Assembly (NCBI GenBank): GCA_033558025.1
Contig: JAUCEF010000006.1
Location: forward strand, 4,712,001-4,776,000
Reading direction: 5' to 3'
DNA from: Phytophthora sp. 'mugwort'
Lineage: Eukaryota > Oomycota > Peronosporomycetes > Peronosporales > Peronosporaceae
DNA length: 64,000 nucleotides
Shown here: one piece after another, positions 52,195-63,580 of the stretch
Layout of the letters: every line of letters begins with the position of its first letter
How positions within the stretch are numbered: the first letter of the stretch is position 1
Program-made: the position numbers and the translations under genes
Notes under the pieces: model-generated
Told to the model about the DNA's origin: nothing
Seen by the model: the letters and a program-made list of their open reading frames with translations, nothing else
Database searches by the model: none

Positions 52195-54324
52195 TTCAAT
52201 TAAAAGGCAGATCGAGTTGTTTAGACTTGCCCTTCATCGTCTAATGCTAAGGGTTGTCCAATCTAGGCGCAGTGCTTGGCGACAGCCATGTCCTTGTGAC
52301 CCGCTGGGGATCGAGAATAGTAGTGTCGTGTTACGATTGTCGATCTTGCTTTTCGACACGTCTCTGTTTTCAGGTGCGAGTGAACAAATCCCAACTGCGG
52401 TCACCCGTGCTGTGGTATGTAATTGTACGAACAAATTGTTTGGATGGCACTAAACGTTCCCACACTCGTGACCTGACTGGTCGAGTAGTTTTTGATCCTG
52501 GAGGTCGTCCTCGTCGATCTATTTGCTCGCAAATTACGCGATTGCACAGTTCAATTTCAAATTGGCCCCACAAACATACATTTCACTGTGTACAGTAAAA
52601 ATGCAGAGCGTTAATTACATCTGCCACTCCTTGTGCTTTGAAAACGACTGTTCGTGCTTGCTCTACGCATGGAGGTTTCCTTCGCGCCGTACTAGTATAC
52701 TGAGCAGCAACAATGCAATGCAATGGAGCGTTGATACAGTACATACAAATCATTGTTGGGCCAGGACCTGACGGTTCATTGTGCGCACATGAAACACAAT
52801 AAGTTTCATTGCTGGCCCGTTTGTCCTCGTTGCAGCGTGCAAGTTGACGGTCAACGACGTGTCCTTGTTGGACCATCTGTGAATTTGATAGCAAACTCCT
52901 CGCGCTCAAGCTGTCATCCCAGCCCACAGTTTTTCCCAGTTGTATCCTGGTATTCTGCCTTGCAGGAAGCTGTAAATTTAATGATTCACCCAAAGCCTCA
53001 ATCAAACCCCAAATCAATTATTTCTAGAGTGTTATGCCGAGCGAACTTTTGTCTGTCCAAAGCATTTATTGTCAGAGGACTCGTCGTTTATCTTCTCTTT
53101 GCGTTGTTACAGTAGGAACCATGTCCGTTGTAACCGTAAAAAAAGCCATATGGGGTTTAGTAGCACTATTGGTTATGTGGTCAGCCGAGCGCTCGGCCCC
53201 CAAGCCCTGTGTACTAGGCACCGTATGCGTTTTTAGTCAAAACCATTGCCCCGGACTTGGAATCCTGGTGATGAACCTGCTGGGTTGTCGCCTTTCTTTA
53301 GAGATCCTGTATTGTGGTGGGCCATTGACGTAGCTATCGTTCGATGAGTCTACAGCTGTGCTTATTGAAAACTTTGTTTTGGGAGCTTTCGTCGCAGGAT
53401 GAACGCTGAGGGCATCGTCGGCGATGGTGTTTTTCGTATCCGTCATTTGAGCTCTGACTGACGTCACGTTCAGAGCTCGAGAGTTTTGGTGGGGTATTCG
53501 AGTAGCCTCACACGAATCTAACCTGGCCGTGGTCGCAGGAGCCTTGGGGGTAGAGGTACAAGGTGGCGATATAATGTGCCTACATGTATTAATAAATCAT
53601 CTGATTAACGGTTTGTCATATGTAGAATTACTACCGGTAATATGCAGAGGTGCTTAACTATGGGCTGTTTACCGCCCTGCTTCTGTCCTAAAATTTTTTC
53701 TCTAAATGCTCGTTGCATCTTCGAAACCTCTGCATCGCTCTTGGAAGCATCCTCATGACCAGGGCCCCGCAAATGGTTATGGACTACTGATGGAAGGGGC
53801 CAAACCTCGTTCTGCTATTCTTCAAGCAGTGTCTACTGTCGCTGACGCTTACTCGTTTGACTATGCGCTTTTAGCCCACGTAGCTACAGGCGACTTCACC
53901 CCATCAGAAAGCGTTATAGTAAAGAAAGAACACAGCTTGGAAGCAACCCCTGTCGATGATCCAAATTATCTCTTACTTTTTGTATTGGTGACTATGAAGC
54001 CGATCTTTTTTTTAGTTTTCCTGCAGCCATCCATTATGGCCATCCTTATGGCCATACCATTGGTTTTTGTGGGGCCCTGCTCATGACAACTGCGCTAACA
54101 AAAACATGTAGCTGCGTCAATCCACCCGAGTCGATCCTTCTGGTTTCCTTGGACATTTTTCTTGTGTCTTGCTGACAGTGGCCACATCTTCCACGTTTTT
54201 GCATCGTCCACTTATAGCAGGATGAGACAATATAGTAAAAAAAAAACGGAACTGAAAGCCCACAGCGAGCAGTAATAATGATTGCAGTACATATGCAGCT
54301 CTGTAATAAACCACTGGCCAATAT
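52195..54324. other. Non-coding or unrecognised, 2.1 kb
   Basis: No gene I can support. A plus-strand frame with a true ATG (53706-54086, 126 residues) contains MEGAKPRSAILQAVSTVADA, which looks coding for ~70 residues and then turns hydrophobic. It could be a piece of a retroelement or of a lost gene. The minus frame 53237-53467 is similar in quality. Neither has a recognisable domain. Confidence 0.4.
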
Positions 54325-54395
54325 ATGTATTGCAGTTGCCACATGCATGTGTACCGACTGAATGTATTGCAGTTGCCACATGCATGTGTACCGAC
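54325..54395. repeat. Tandem duplication, 34-bp unit
   Basis: The 34-base unit at 54325-54358 (starting ATGTATTGCAGTTGCC, ending GTACCGAC) recurs identically at 54362-54395, three bases apart, just 3' of the hAT relic. Confidence 0.85.
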
Positions 54396-54401
54396 CAGGA
54401 C

Positions 54402-55960
54402 CTACTCGGCAGACTCAGTGAACAGCAATGCGTCCCCTATCTCGCGGTTCACACGCAGAAAAACAATCAGCTTGATGTTCACAGGCAGCATGCAGCTTGT
54501 CTGCGGCGTCATGATATCTTGCACGTGGAGAACAGGCGCTCGACCGTGTTCGACGTCGGCGGCACCAGCTTCGCTAAGGCGCTATAGCTGACACCAGCAC
54601 GCGTCGAGACGTGTTGCTTCTTGACCTCCCTCAAGATGGCGACTGCGTAGTCGCACGGGGGCTTCTTCTTGCATTTTTTGCCGAGGGATGTTCAGCGCCG
54701 CCGTCACTATTGCTTTCGCTGGCTACCTCGAAGTACTTTGCCGCGCGCGCCTCCGCAGCCGTCATAATGCCGCTGTTGCCGAGCTTGACCAGGGCGGAAT
54801 CGAACACTGGAGAGTGCACAATCTTGGTCGAGGTGGGAGATGCTTCACCATGATCGGGTAGTCGTCCAGTGCTCTGTCGAACAGCAGGTGAACGTCGGTG
54901 AGCGTCGTACGCTCATGCTGGAGAGCCTTGAAGACAGTGTCCAGCTTCTCGAGGTGAGCGAGGAGAGTCACCAATATTTCGTGGACAACACTACTTGTCA
55001 CGAAGTCGTCCACCGCCTCGACCTGTCGAATAGCATCGCGGATGCGAACGTAGCGGGCGAGCATTTCGTACGTAGACGACCACTTCCGTTTGACAGGTTC
55101 GAAGTCAGTGAGTTTGTCAAGACCAGTGGTGTTGTTACAGTACCGCAGCTGGACCGTGATGTTGATGACGCGGCGAGTTCGTGCTTGTAATCCTAGAGGA
55201 AGTGGCCCACAGTCAAGTTAAACCGGTGGCTTGCGCACCCAACCAGAGAAACATAGAGGAGCGTGGCGATCTTCTGGGTAGTGGTGCAGTTGTCGACGAC
55301 AACGAACGCCACCATGTCCGTGGCCTTGTTTAGAGGTCGAGCATCGGCCAGATCATTTTGATGTAGGCAACCGCGGTTTGGCTTCCCTCCTCAAGCGGGG
55401 AGAGCGAGAGCATCCGTTCGCGGCACGCCCCAATTACGCCGTAGATGCCGTAGAGGCCCACGTAGTGTGAATCCGCACGACCACCCGCCACACATCAAGC
55501 CGAACGAGCTGCCCAGCTCTTGGTCGACGGCACCGCCCACGCGCTTGGCCACCGTCTGCATGCACTGCTTCAGGGTCATGGAAGAGATGACCGGCCAATT
55601 GCTCTCGACCGCGTCAAGCGTTGCCAACCCCGGTAATAGCCATGTTGCGCTCAACGACCCACCGTAACCACTTGTAGTGGTGGTTCGTCTCGTGCGAGAC
55701 GAAGCCGAATGTCTCGATCCCAGCACCATCAGCACCCACCGCGTACATCTCCTCGTACAGCGGGTGTTAGTTGGTGATATGAGACACAGGTCGGAGTAGC
55801 CGCTGCCCATCTGTTGCTTCCTCCACCATGCCGCTCTCCTTGCAAAACGTAGCTGCCCCGAGGTCGTCGTAAAAGAAGGTGCCGAGTTCCTTGCTGCCCA
55901 CCGTGCTTGCTATTTCAGAGTGAGTATGCGGGAGTTGGTGACCCGGAAGCGGCCACCAGC
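54402..55960 (-). pseudogene. hAT family A transposase relic, near full length
   Basis: Minus-strand pieces in order: an eroded BED finger (FFYDDLGAATFC, ~55880); EEMYAVGADGAGIETFGF and WLRWVVERNMAITGVGNA (~55740-55610); AKRVGGAVDQELGSSFGLM (~55550-55490); a helical stretch (ARYVRIRDAIRQVEAVDDFV ... LEKLDTVFKALQHERTTLTD, 55064-54850); GIMTAAEARAAKYFEVASES; and the hAT dimerisation motif LVPPTSNTVERLFSTCKI followed, in another frame, by FLRVNREIGDALLFTESAE and a stop at 54402. Multiple frame breaks. Confidence 0.78.
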
Positions 55961-56489
55961 GCACACAAACGGGAGGCTATGGATGCCCCGACTTGAAATC
56001 GATATGCTAATAAATGTGTTTTACATTACTGCTACAATGTCGTATTGAACTGTTTAAAAAGGAGCTCGTAATAAATGATTGACCTGATAAAAATAGTTAT
56101 TGCTGCGCGAATATAATTGTTCCAGGGCCTGGATACATCACTCTCACCGTTTGCAGAAATCCTCGTCCATGGGATTTTGTCGACGAAAATTATCTTGGCT
56201 CGACAGCTAGTTGACCGACATCGAGTTAGAGGACTGCAGGCGACAACGTCGCGGTTAGCTAGTCCGCAATGCTGTCTTCCACGTCTGGTTTCGCATACCT
56301 CGCACGTGTAGTACCTGTCTTCCTCCAGCAGTTAGCATTTCCATGTTTCACAGCGATACTTGCCGCAAGTCCACGGGGTAGAGTTAGTGACAATACTCAT
56401 TTCTATTGACGATCCGGCTTTCAGCTTGTCAAGGGCGTGTTGCACCTGACGCCGCGTTTGAAGTCCGGAAGGAACCATTATTCATGCAC
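55961..56489. other. Intergenic, no gene seen
   Basis: AT-rich then mixed sequence with only short frames lacking motifs. Confidence 0.5.
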
Positions 56490-56610
56490 ACTCCGGTTTG
56501 TGATAACTCCACAGAGTGATAAGACCTGATAGTATCGTATAACTCCACAGAGTGATAAGACCTGATAGTATCGGGTCTTATCACTCTGTGGAGTTATCAC
56601 AAACCGGAGT
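56490..56610. repeat. Perfect 37-bp inverted repeat with internal direct repeat (hairpin 1)
   Basis: The arms 56490-56526 and 56574-56610 are exact reverse complements (starting ACTCCGGTTTGTGATAACTC). Most of the left arm is also duplicated directly: the 35-base unit at 56503-56537 recurs at 56539-56573, so the structure is two direct copies plus one inverted copy. Confidence 0.95.
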
Positions 56611-56694
56611 ATAGTAATTACATTTTGCGCGATCAAGGTAACCCTCTCAACCCTCTCGAGTGTTACCTTGATCGCGCAAAATGTAATTACTATA
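56610..56694. repeat. Perfect 33-bp inverted repeat (hairpin 2)
   Basis: The arms 56610-56642 and 56662-56694 are exact reverse complements (starting TATAGTAATTACATTTTG) around a 19-base loop holding two CCTCTC copies. It abuts hairpin 1, sharing base 56610. Confidence 0.95.
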
Positions 56695-56869
56695 TTTCTT
56701 ACGAACATTTAGTGATTGTAGAAACGCCAGTCTCCTGCTTCAATAAATAACAGCTCATCCTCATACAATTTTAACGTAAATATTGAGTGTACAGGTGCCG
56801 AGAAAGCAAGAAAACAGTCAGACTAATATATTTAGCTGATTAATCAAGATAAGACACACTATGTTGATG

Positions 56870-57990
56870 AAGGCATAATGCAGTCAGCAGTGCTCAATAG
56901 TGTTTGCCGGTAGTTCCTTCCATGCGTCAGTACCCCATTGGACACCTCTTAGCATTCCTACTTCGTATGGCTTGTCGTTACCATTATCTAACTCCTCTAA
57001 TTCAAAGTCCATCTTTTGCGCAGGACAGAACGTCTCGCACAATACAGGATACCTTCATGTAGCGGCTGAAGCTTTGGTGTAGTGTTAGGCGGTAGCTTCT
57101 CGACGCGGATACTAGTTAGATTGATCCCCTCTTCACTGTCTGAAGATGCATTATCAATGAGCAATAAACGCACGTACCTTGCGCATAAATTCGTCGAGAT
57201 ATTGCAGCCACGACTAGTAAGGGTCGGTGGTCATCCACACCTTCTTGCACGACTTGTACTCGAAGCGCTGGGCTTCTTCTTGATACAACACGGCTTCGCC
57301 GCCTTTCCGGTGAACAGTAACGACAGCTTGCTGCTACCTGTATCATTACAGCACAAGACAAGCGTGATGCGCGACAAATCTTGTTTCAGCGCTGGAGCCT
57401 CGTGTAAGCACATGGGCCTCGATCGATTATGTTGTTGCAGTAGAAGCTAGTTTCGTCCATAATTATAGACGTTCTGACCCACATCCTGACCAATAATGCT
57501 GCGTAGGCGCTGGAACTCGGAGGCCACCGTCTGTACGTCCATGGCCCCAGCGTCGACTTACTTACACAACCAGCGGATGCCATACCGCGTCTGCAGGTTG
57601 TGCAGCCACGACGATCGTAGTAGAGGGTTGTCTATCTAATCGACTATGGAGGCGGCGCACGAGCCTTAGCGCCTGTGTAAATGACTAACTGTCCGGAGAG
57701 GAAGAGCTGAAGAGCTGGAGGGCTTCGCACTCCGTCAAGAACACCACTACGCTCAGGTCGAGCTGGAGCTGGTATTGCGGGCGGTGTTTCTTGCGAGCCC
57801 AACAGTCGGGTGTCAGAGAGTACAGGCTGCTTCCTTCTTGATAACACGTGAGATGACTTTCTTGGAAGGCGTCCTGAACAACTTGAATCGACTGCGCGCC
57901 CAAACAGCCGCCTCGTTGTACGTCGCAGCAGGCAGTTCACGTTGGCGTCGACACACTTGCACCTCCTGCTACTTGGTCAGCCGCACGTGC
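56870..57990 (-). pseudogene. pogo/Tigger transposase relic
   Basis: On the minus strand: a CENP-B-type helix-turn-helix end (WLHNLQTRYGIRWLCK, ~57600-57550) and FQRLRSIIGQ; the first catalytic motif IIMDETSFYCNN (~57460); SRITLVLCCNDTGSSKLSLLF (~57370-57310); EFMRKVRAF; KLPPNTTPKLQPLHEGIL (~57100-57050), the strongly conserved PPNTT..LQP.D motif just after the second catalytic Asp of DDE_1 transposases; and a helical C-terminus (DFELEELDNGNDKPYEVGML). Frame changes and stops throughout; the second Asp region is eroded. Confidence 0.75.
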
Positions 57991-60429
57991 TTCTGTAAGT
58001 CTCGTTTCCTTGTCGGCGTAGCCCCATTCGGTTCTTGTCGGTAAAAGCTTGCAAGGTGGGAAGTGCGCTCTCATTGCTCATGCTTGCGCAATACGCAGAC
58101 CACTTTGGTGGGCTTCCGGCGTTCTTCCGATGCACTCGGTTTGTTTGATTGGTAAACTCTCGGGAATGAGTTGGGATTGGTGAAGCGCTATCATCACTTT
58201 ACTTAAAAGTAGATCTGATCAAAATGGGTACAGTATTCGCGAGCATGGAAATCAGTAGGTTATTCGATGTTCCCTGTTCTTTATTTAACAAATAGTTTAT
58301 CGATACAAACCAGAGAGTCGGATTTTTACACATCTTTAAGGATTTCTACAATCTCTACAAAACTGTTTGGTGTTTGTGTACCAACCAGTACAAACTAATA
58401 CAAACTAATAGCGACTGCGCACTTAAGATTCCAGCTGGAGCAGAAAACCAAGCGTGCGAGAGCGGGAGTGTCGTTCTAAGATATACTACATCCTAGCTTA
58501 GGAGCTATTTCCGTGGATGCACGTCTTTAGTGCATCGGCAGTACTTCGCTTTATTGGTGTCGAAGATATGTTGTTACCATCAATCAAAACAAAGCAAAAC
58601 GATACATTCATTCCATTAACAGCTACGCTAACAGCAGCTTGAGCATGTAGCAGTACCTTAGGTAGTCTACATCTGCCAGGGTCTTGTATTTGGATCAGTA
58701 ATGTGCTTTGGAGCGTTTCGGCGTTTGTACTTATTCTCTTGTTCGAATAAACATGTACAAGACCAATCTAGAACGAAACTGTATAATAAAAGACAACAAT
58801 TCTGTTAGTGCACGATTAATTTTGAAGTAGCTTGATATGCGTGTGAACAAGTACAATTCCGGCCGTCTTAGCTTAAACATATTGCTCTATTTTACGGCTA
58901 AGTGAACGTTTTGTACTTATATGTATGGATATAGGGCGATTGGCCCCGGATGCATGCCCATTAATTCACTGGACAACAGTCGCTACCGTAATCAGTCTGT
59001 AACTCCTATTCTGCGCAAGTGTTACAACACATGTATTCTCACGAGTTCCACTGGTGCGATGTCTTTCTTATGTGTTGTATTGTATAAGTGTCTAATATGC
59101 ACCGAGTGAAGATCATACCGGTATTTGCTGCTGGTCGAGTGCGTCTTCTTGACAACAGATAAAACATCGCAGAGTGGGACGACCCCGAACACGCCGTTCC
59201 CACGCAGCAGCGAGAGCATTGTCGTGGCCTTGGGCAAGAGACTCGATGGTTGCCACATATGTTAGGCGATGTTGGTTGGGGCGTCGGCAAAGCGCTGTTG
59301 AACTCTCAGTTAAATCTTTCCGGTGGAATATTTGTCCGCGCAACTAGCCTCTTAGTCATTCGTGCACGTTGCAGAGAACTGGATTATAGAACTCCACACA
59401 GGTGCGCTGGGACTAAGCCCAAAATATATATCACGTAGAGCGGACATTTGAAGACCCACTGCTTCTGCAATTATTTTTGACTTGGTGATTCCGCTGTCTT
59501 TAATATGGTCGGTCGGCACCACTGTAAGCATATCCAACATGCCTGGGGTCATTGCAATAGTCGCAGCACGATTCAAAATGCAAACGTTTCATTTTTCGTA
59601 GTGCAGCCTGCTTGAAATGAAAGGTGCACCATGTCACGTATGCGTTTGGGAACTGTGTTCCGACGGCACTAATCAGTGCGCGCCAAAATCACTAGCCGGG
59701 AGCGAGCTGTCGATCAGTTGATTGGACAATGAAGTGGCAAACTTTGTTGTATGCTTTGATAGTCCGTAACATAGTGAGCACGTACAGCACGGATACGTAT
59801 TCGTGTTCACTACGTTATGGGCTATCAAATCATACAGCAAAGTTTACCACTGATGTAGTAGATAGACGATATGGCTCCGTCGTCAACATCATGCACTGCT
59901 GGAACCCGCAAAACACATCAAAACGTGCAACCGAACAGCAACAAATCCCTCCAATCACGTATATCAAGCGGTCACAGTTGATTCTAACGGTAATCACAAG
60001 TACTAGTATTGTACCGGCAGTTTTCTCGCTTAATTATCTTCCCCAGAGCTACATTGTGTATCTTACGGGTCCGGGGCCAGGTCAATCTGACCAGGGCGTG
60101 ACCCGGCAAATATCCAAGCCCACCCGACACCTGAACAGGCCCGCAATAGACACGATTAAAAATCTACCCAGTCAGAATTCGCAAACGGTGCAGAAACAAT
60201 CGTAGAACTTGGACAAGAGAAAAAATATACGGTCAGATATTAGATAACGGGGCATTTCTCGTCCAGAGAGTCCACGCTTGGGTGCATATTGGTATATTCA
60301 ACTTTAACAGTCGTGCCGCGCCTCTCCGACCGCCGATAGCTCATCATTGAATTCATAAACGCATCACTGCTGCGAGCTTGTATTGTCGGCACAGCGCGTC
60401 CTCGTACATCGGCGAAGTTTTGTTGCGCT
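57991..60429. other. Gene-poor region, 2.4 kb
   Basis: Mostly AT-rich. A minus-strand piece at 59110-59345 (ATIESLAQGHDNALAAAWER, then RGRPTLRCFICCQED) looks like an old DNA-binding protein fragment with a Cys pair, but no family is clear. A plus-strand ATG frame at 59729-60205 (158 residues) has a weak hydrophobic start but no further coding character. Confidence 0.4.
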
Positions 60430-60870
60430 TGAACAGCGCATGCTTCATACGCACCAGGACACGCAATTTCTTGTTGTACTCAGCGAATGACTCGCTGGGA
60501 GACTTCCTGATTTTCTACAGTTCTTCTTGCAGCGTCTCGCTGTAGACAGTAGGTAGTACAACGTATGACTCCTTAAACACCGCGTGTGTAAATTCTTCGG
60601 CCATGTCCTCGTGTAGATCTCCTTCGAACAGGATAGTGGCACTCAAGAACATGTCCCCGGCGTTCCACGATTTGAGCTTGTTTGAAATAGTAGACCCTTT
60701 TCAAGAAGTCTTGTGGGCCATCGTAGATGAACTTCGGCATTTTCTTAGCCACGACTTCTTGATCGATCATTTTTTCCTTGTTCGCTGCATGTGCGGTGAT
60801 CGAATACGTGAGGTAACGCTTCTTGGTATTTTTTCCCGCGCGGAGCTGCTCATAGTTGGAGGTTGACCGC
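60430..60870 (-). pseudogene. Possible retrotransposon gag-like fragment
   Basis: The minus strand reads EKMIDQEVVAKKMPKFIYDG, then LKRVYYFKQAQIVERRGHVLE, then in another frame EGDLHEDMAEEFTHAVFK and KIRKSPSESFAEYNKKLRVL. The last part resembles the C-terminal helices of LTR-retrotransposon gag proteins. No protease or reverse transcriptase follows, and the assignment is weak. Confidence 0.35.
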
Positions 60871-61860
60871 CAGACAGGTGTTCAGATCGATGATGCTAAT
60901 TTGAAATATTTTAAAGTGCTAATCCACTTGAGTTGTGAGAAGCAAATCACGAACTGAGATTGATCTAAGCAAAAATCCTGGCTTTGCTAACTAGACCTGT
61001 ACGCTCCAGAGCAGCCCGCACTCGGCGGAGAATATACCTGGGTGCTCTTCGGACGAGACTTGTCTTACGAAATGAACCTAGGCCATCCTCGCGTCGCTGA
61101 GGACAGGCGCGGGTGACGACTGCGTGCGAAGAGAGACGTCAGATGAGAGTATTTTGAGCTTGGGTTTGCTTGGGTTATCGTGTTGGTCCACCACGAGTAC
61201 ATTGAGCGCGTCCAATTCTTAGTCTTAGCGCCCGCCTTCTTCTCCAACCCGCGAACCATTTCGAAAACCTTCGGGTTCTCGATCAGCTAGCGATTCTCAT
61301 GTAGTCGTCGCGTGTCAAACGAATCACCTTAAACCCTCGTCTTTATCTTTGTCAATCATAGCATGCAATGGTGCCAAGGAGACACATACTACATTAGCAG
61401 ATGCATACGAATAAAAGTTGGCACGATGATTTCTTGTAAGCGGTAGGTGCGGGTGGGCTCGCCTTTGAGCAGTGCGAAAGGTGCATATCGACGAATTGGA
61501 CGGCGCACAAGAGAAAGATACATCGCCAACCTTGCTGTTGCAGTTGTAGTGTGCGCATAACCGAAAATATTTAACCGACAGGCAATCGGTTTTGCCGGAT
61601 GCTCAGCAATTTAAAAACAGCCTACCATAGCGTAAAGTAGCCGACATTTGCCGATATTGCACGATCGATCAAACACACAAACTACTTTTTAACGTGACTG
61701 CACGCGGTCAGCCCAGCATACTTTAAACTGGAATTAATCAAATCACCCAAGGACGCCCACCCAAGGATCTATTCATGCCGAAGCGGCTTTCTGTTGCAGC
61801 AGCCTTCGACGTATCGAGTGTGTTACTGGAGAAAGGGAGATGTAAGAAATGGGAGTCACA
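60871..61860. other. Non-coding or degenerate region
   Basis: A minus-strand fragment at 61065-61280 (NPKVFEMVRGLEKKAG) looks coding for a short stretch. Otherwise nothing is recognised. Confidence 0.4.
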
Positions 61861-61866
61861 CAGGGT

Positions 61867-62310
61867 AAAGTGGTGCAGGTAACTCACTGTGGGAGAAATA
61901 CTGTGGCTCTTGCCTACCTCGACGACAGTGATGAGGCTCAGCGCCGGGTAGCCCGTGTCAGCACCATCATGAGGCGCAACTGAATCTCGGCATCGACGAC
62001 GACGTTACCGCGACTGCCCATGGCAGCGACGTGCCCAGAGAGACTTTCATTCGTATCCTTCCCATCGATGATACGGTCGAGGAAGGCTTGCTGGGTGAGA
62101 GACTGTTCGACAACTACCTGCAACCTTACTTCGCCTACGCGTTCGTCCCGTTCAAGAGGGAGACCTTTCCTCGCGAACAGTGCGGAAAAAGCGAGCCGGA
62201 GTTGCGTTTGTCGTGATGGAGATTGAGCCGAAGCCGTACTGCATTGTCGGCCTCGTGACTGATATTTTCTACAATGGAGCACCATTTTCTCGTCATGATG
62301 TGCTGTGAAG
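61867..62310 (+). pseudogene. CDC48/p97 N-domain relic
   Basis: Plus-strand segments align by eye with the N-domain of the AAA+ ATPase CDC48/p97. They are: GRNTVALAYLDDSDEAQRRV ... MRRN (frame 1, up to a TGA at ~61981); then FIRILPIDDTVEEG, LFDNYLQPYF and VPFKRETFPR (frame 2, to a stop at 62214); then AFVVMEIEPKPYCIVG (another frame), ending at ~62307. In CDC48 the matching strings are (H)(I/V)LP(I/V)DDT(V/I)EG, LF..YLKPYF and the VEF...DP..YC(I/V)V strand. Nothing of the D1 or D2 ATPase domains follows; the next 80 bases lead into a CENP-B-like relic. It is a fragment with two frameshifts, not a gene. Confidence 0.75.
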
Positions 62311-62393
62311 AGGGGGCGATTCGATAAAGTCCATACTGAAAGTCCTCACTTCCTGATCTCATCGGGACGAGGAATAAAGTACCTGTCGCAATT

Positions 62394-63175
62394 TCAGTCT
62401 GGTGCTACTATGTAAAGCTGATGGTGATTTGGCTCAAGCGACTCGACTAACCGCCCATGAGCCATGACCACAGCTGCCTGATTCGGTACCTCTGCATTTT
62501 GTCTTTCACTCTGACCGCATTGGACATCGTCAGATGCAATTCCCACCTCGAAATCATGATTTTCATTAGTCGAGCTCGACGGTAAATCCACGGAAATGCA
62601 AACTTGTCCAGCTATCGATTCCTCTTCCAACTCAGCGTTTTCGCTAGTCGCAACCACGGATAATTCCACTAGACCATATTCATATGCGATTTCTGAGAAT
62701 GACGTTGCTTGACAGTGATCCGGTGCAGCTAATTCGGTGTCCTCATCGTGCTGAACCCCAGGGATCTCTCTAGCCCAATAATTCTCGAAAAACCGTCTTA
62801 TCCAGCCTTGCTGTGTTTTGTCCTTGAGATTCGTCGATATTCGTGCGGCAGTAACTCAGGGGTATTTGTGAGTGACAACCCCACCATCGCGTCTGCAGTA
62901 ATGGTAATACTCTAGCAGGCGCTGTTCGTACGGCTTCTCCTTTCGCCTACGGCCACCACCTTTTCCCCTATCAAGCCCGCTGATTTGACTTGGGTCTTTA
63001 TGTGGTTGAGCTGTGGATCTGACAGCTTGTCACGCCAGCCAAGTAGAGTCACTGTGTTTACCTCTAGCTCGTTAGCAGCTTGCGTTAGAGTCCACTCCAC
63101 CTTGTGCTCCTGCCAGATCCTCAACTTCTTGACTTGTTCTATCACTGGAGTCTGCACGCAGTGATGTTTGGACAT
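62394..63175 (-). pseudogene. CENP-B-type helix-turn-helix protein relic
   Basis: From the ATG at 63175 (MSKHHCVQTPVIEQVKKLRI) a first helix-turn-helix (LTQAANELEVNTVTLLGWRD) is followed by a frameshift near 62965. The new frame reads GGGRRRKEKPYEQRLLEYYH, the start of a CENP-B-type domain, meets a TGA at 62856-62858 in THKYP-stop-VTAARIS, then continues KDKTQQGWIRRFFENYW into an acidic tail (ENAELEEESIAGQ) to the stop at 62394. No DDE domain. The two-helix-turn-helix plan recalls the intact protein at 23.7 kb, though they are not close copies. Confidence 0.68.
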
Positions 63176-63275
63176 GACATAAGGAAGGAAAGGTAGCGTA
63201 GCAGTGGAGGTGTGTGGTGGCGGTGGGGATAGATTATAGTTGACGGCCCTAATATTGGGGAAACCTGATTCTGAT

Positions 63276-63435
63276 TCGAGTTAATGCGCATCCGCTCGAG
63301 TTAATACGCATCCATTCGAGTTAATGTGTATCCCCTCGAGTTAATACGCATCCATTCGAATTAATGTGTATCCCTTCGAGTTAATAACCATTCGTTCGAG
63401 TTGATGTGCATCCCTTCGAGTTAATATGCATCCGA
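63276..63435. repeat. 20-bp tandem repeat, eight units
   Basis: The unit TCGAGTTAATRYGCATCCMT repeats with an exact 20-base period for eight copies, with scattered substitutions (TGTGTATCC, AACCATTCG). Non-coding. It lies ~100 bases upstream of the CENP-B-like relic's start. Confidence 0.9.
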
Positions 63436-63580
63436 TCTGCGGAATAACTCGAAGTGATACAGAACTACTCGAATTGACAAATTCTAATCGATTCTGCTTA
63501 GTTATCCATCTATCTGCCTTCCTCGTTGACGGAAGCGCATGTATACACTTATACGGATCTTCTTGGTTCCTATGTCTAGA

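Noticed and set aside
52195..54324. Copia-type retroelement suggested by the frame at 53706
   Set aside because: No integrase, reverse transcriptase or RNase H motif nearby and no long terminal repeats found.
56478..56708. 76-residue minus-strand frame
   Set aside because: It merely translates the two hairpins and has palindromic residue patterns.
59729..60205. 158-residue frame with ATG and hydrophobic start, possible secreted protein
   Set aside because: Weak signal peptide, no coding-like composition after residue 20, and location in transposon debris; left as part of a gap entry.
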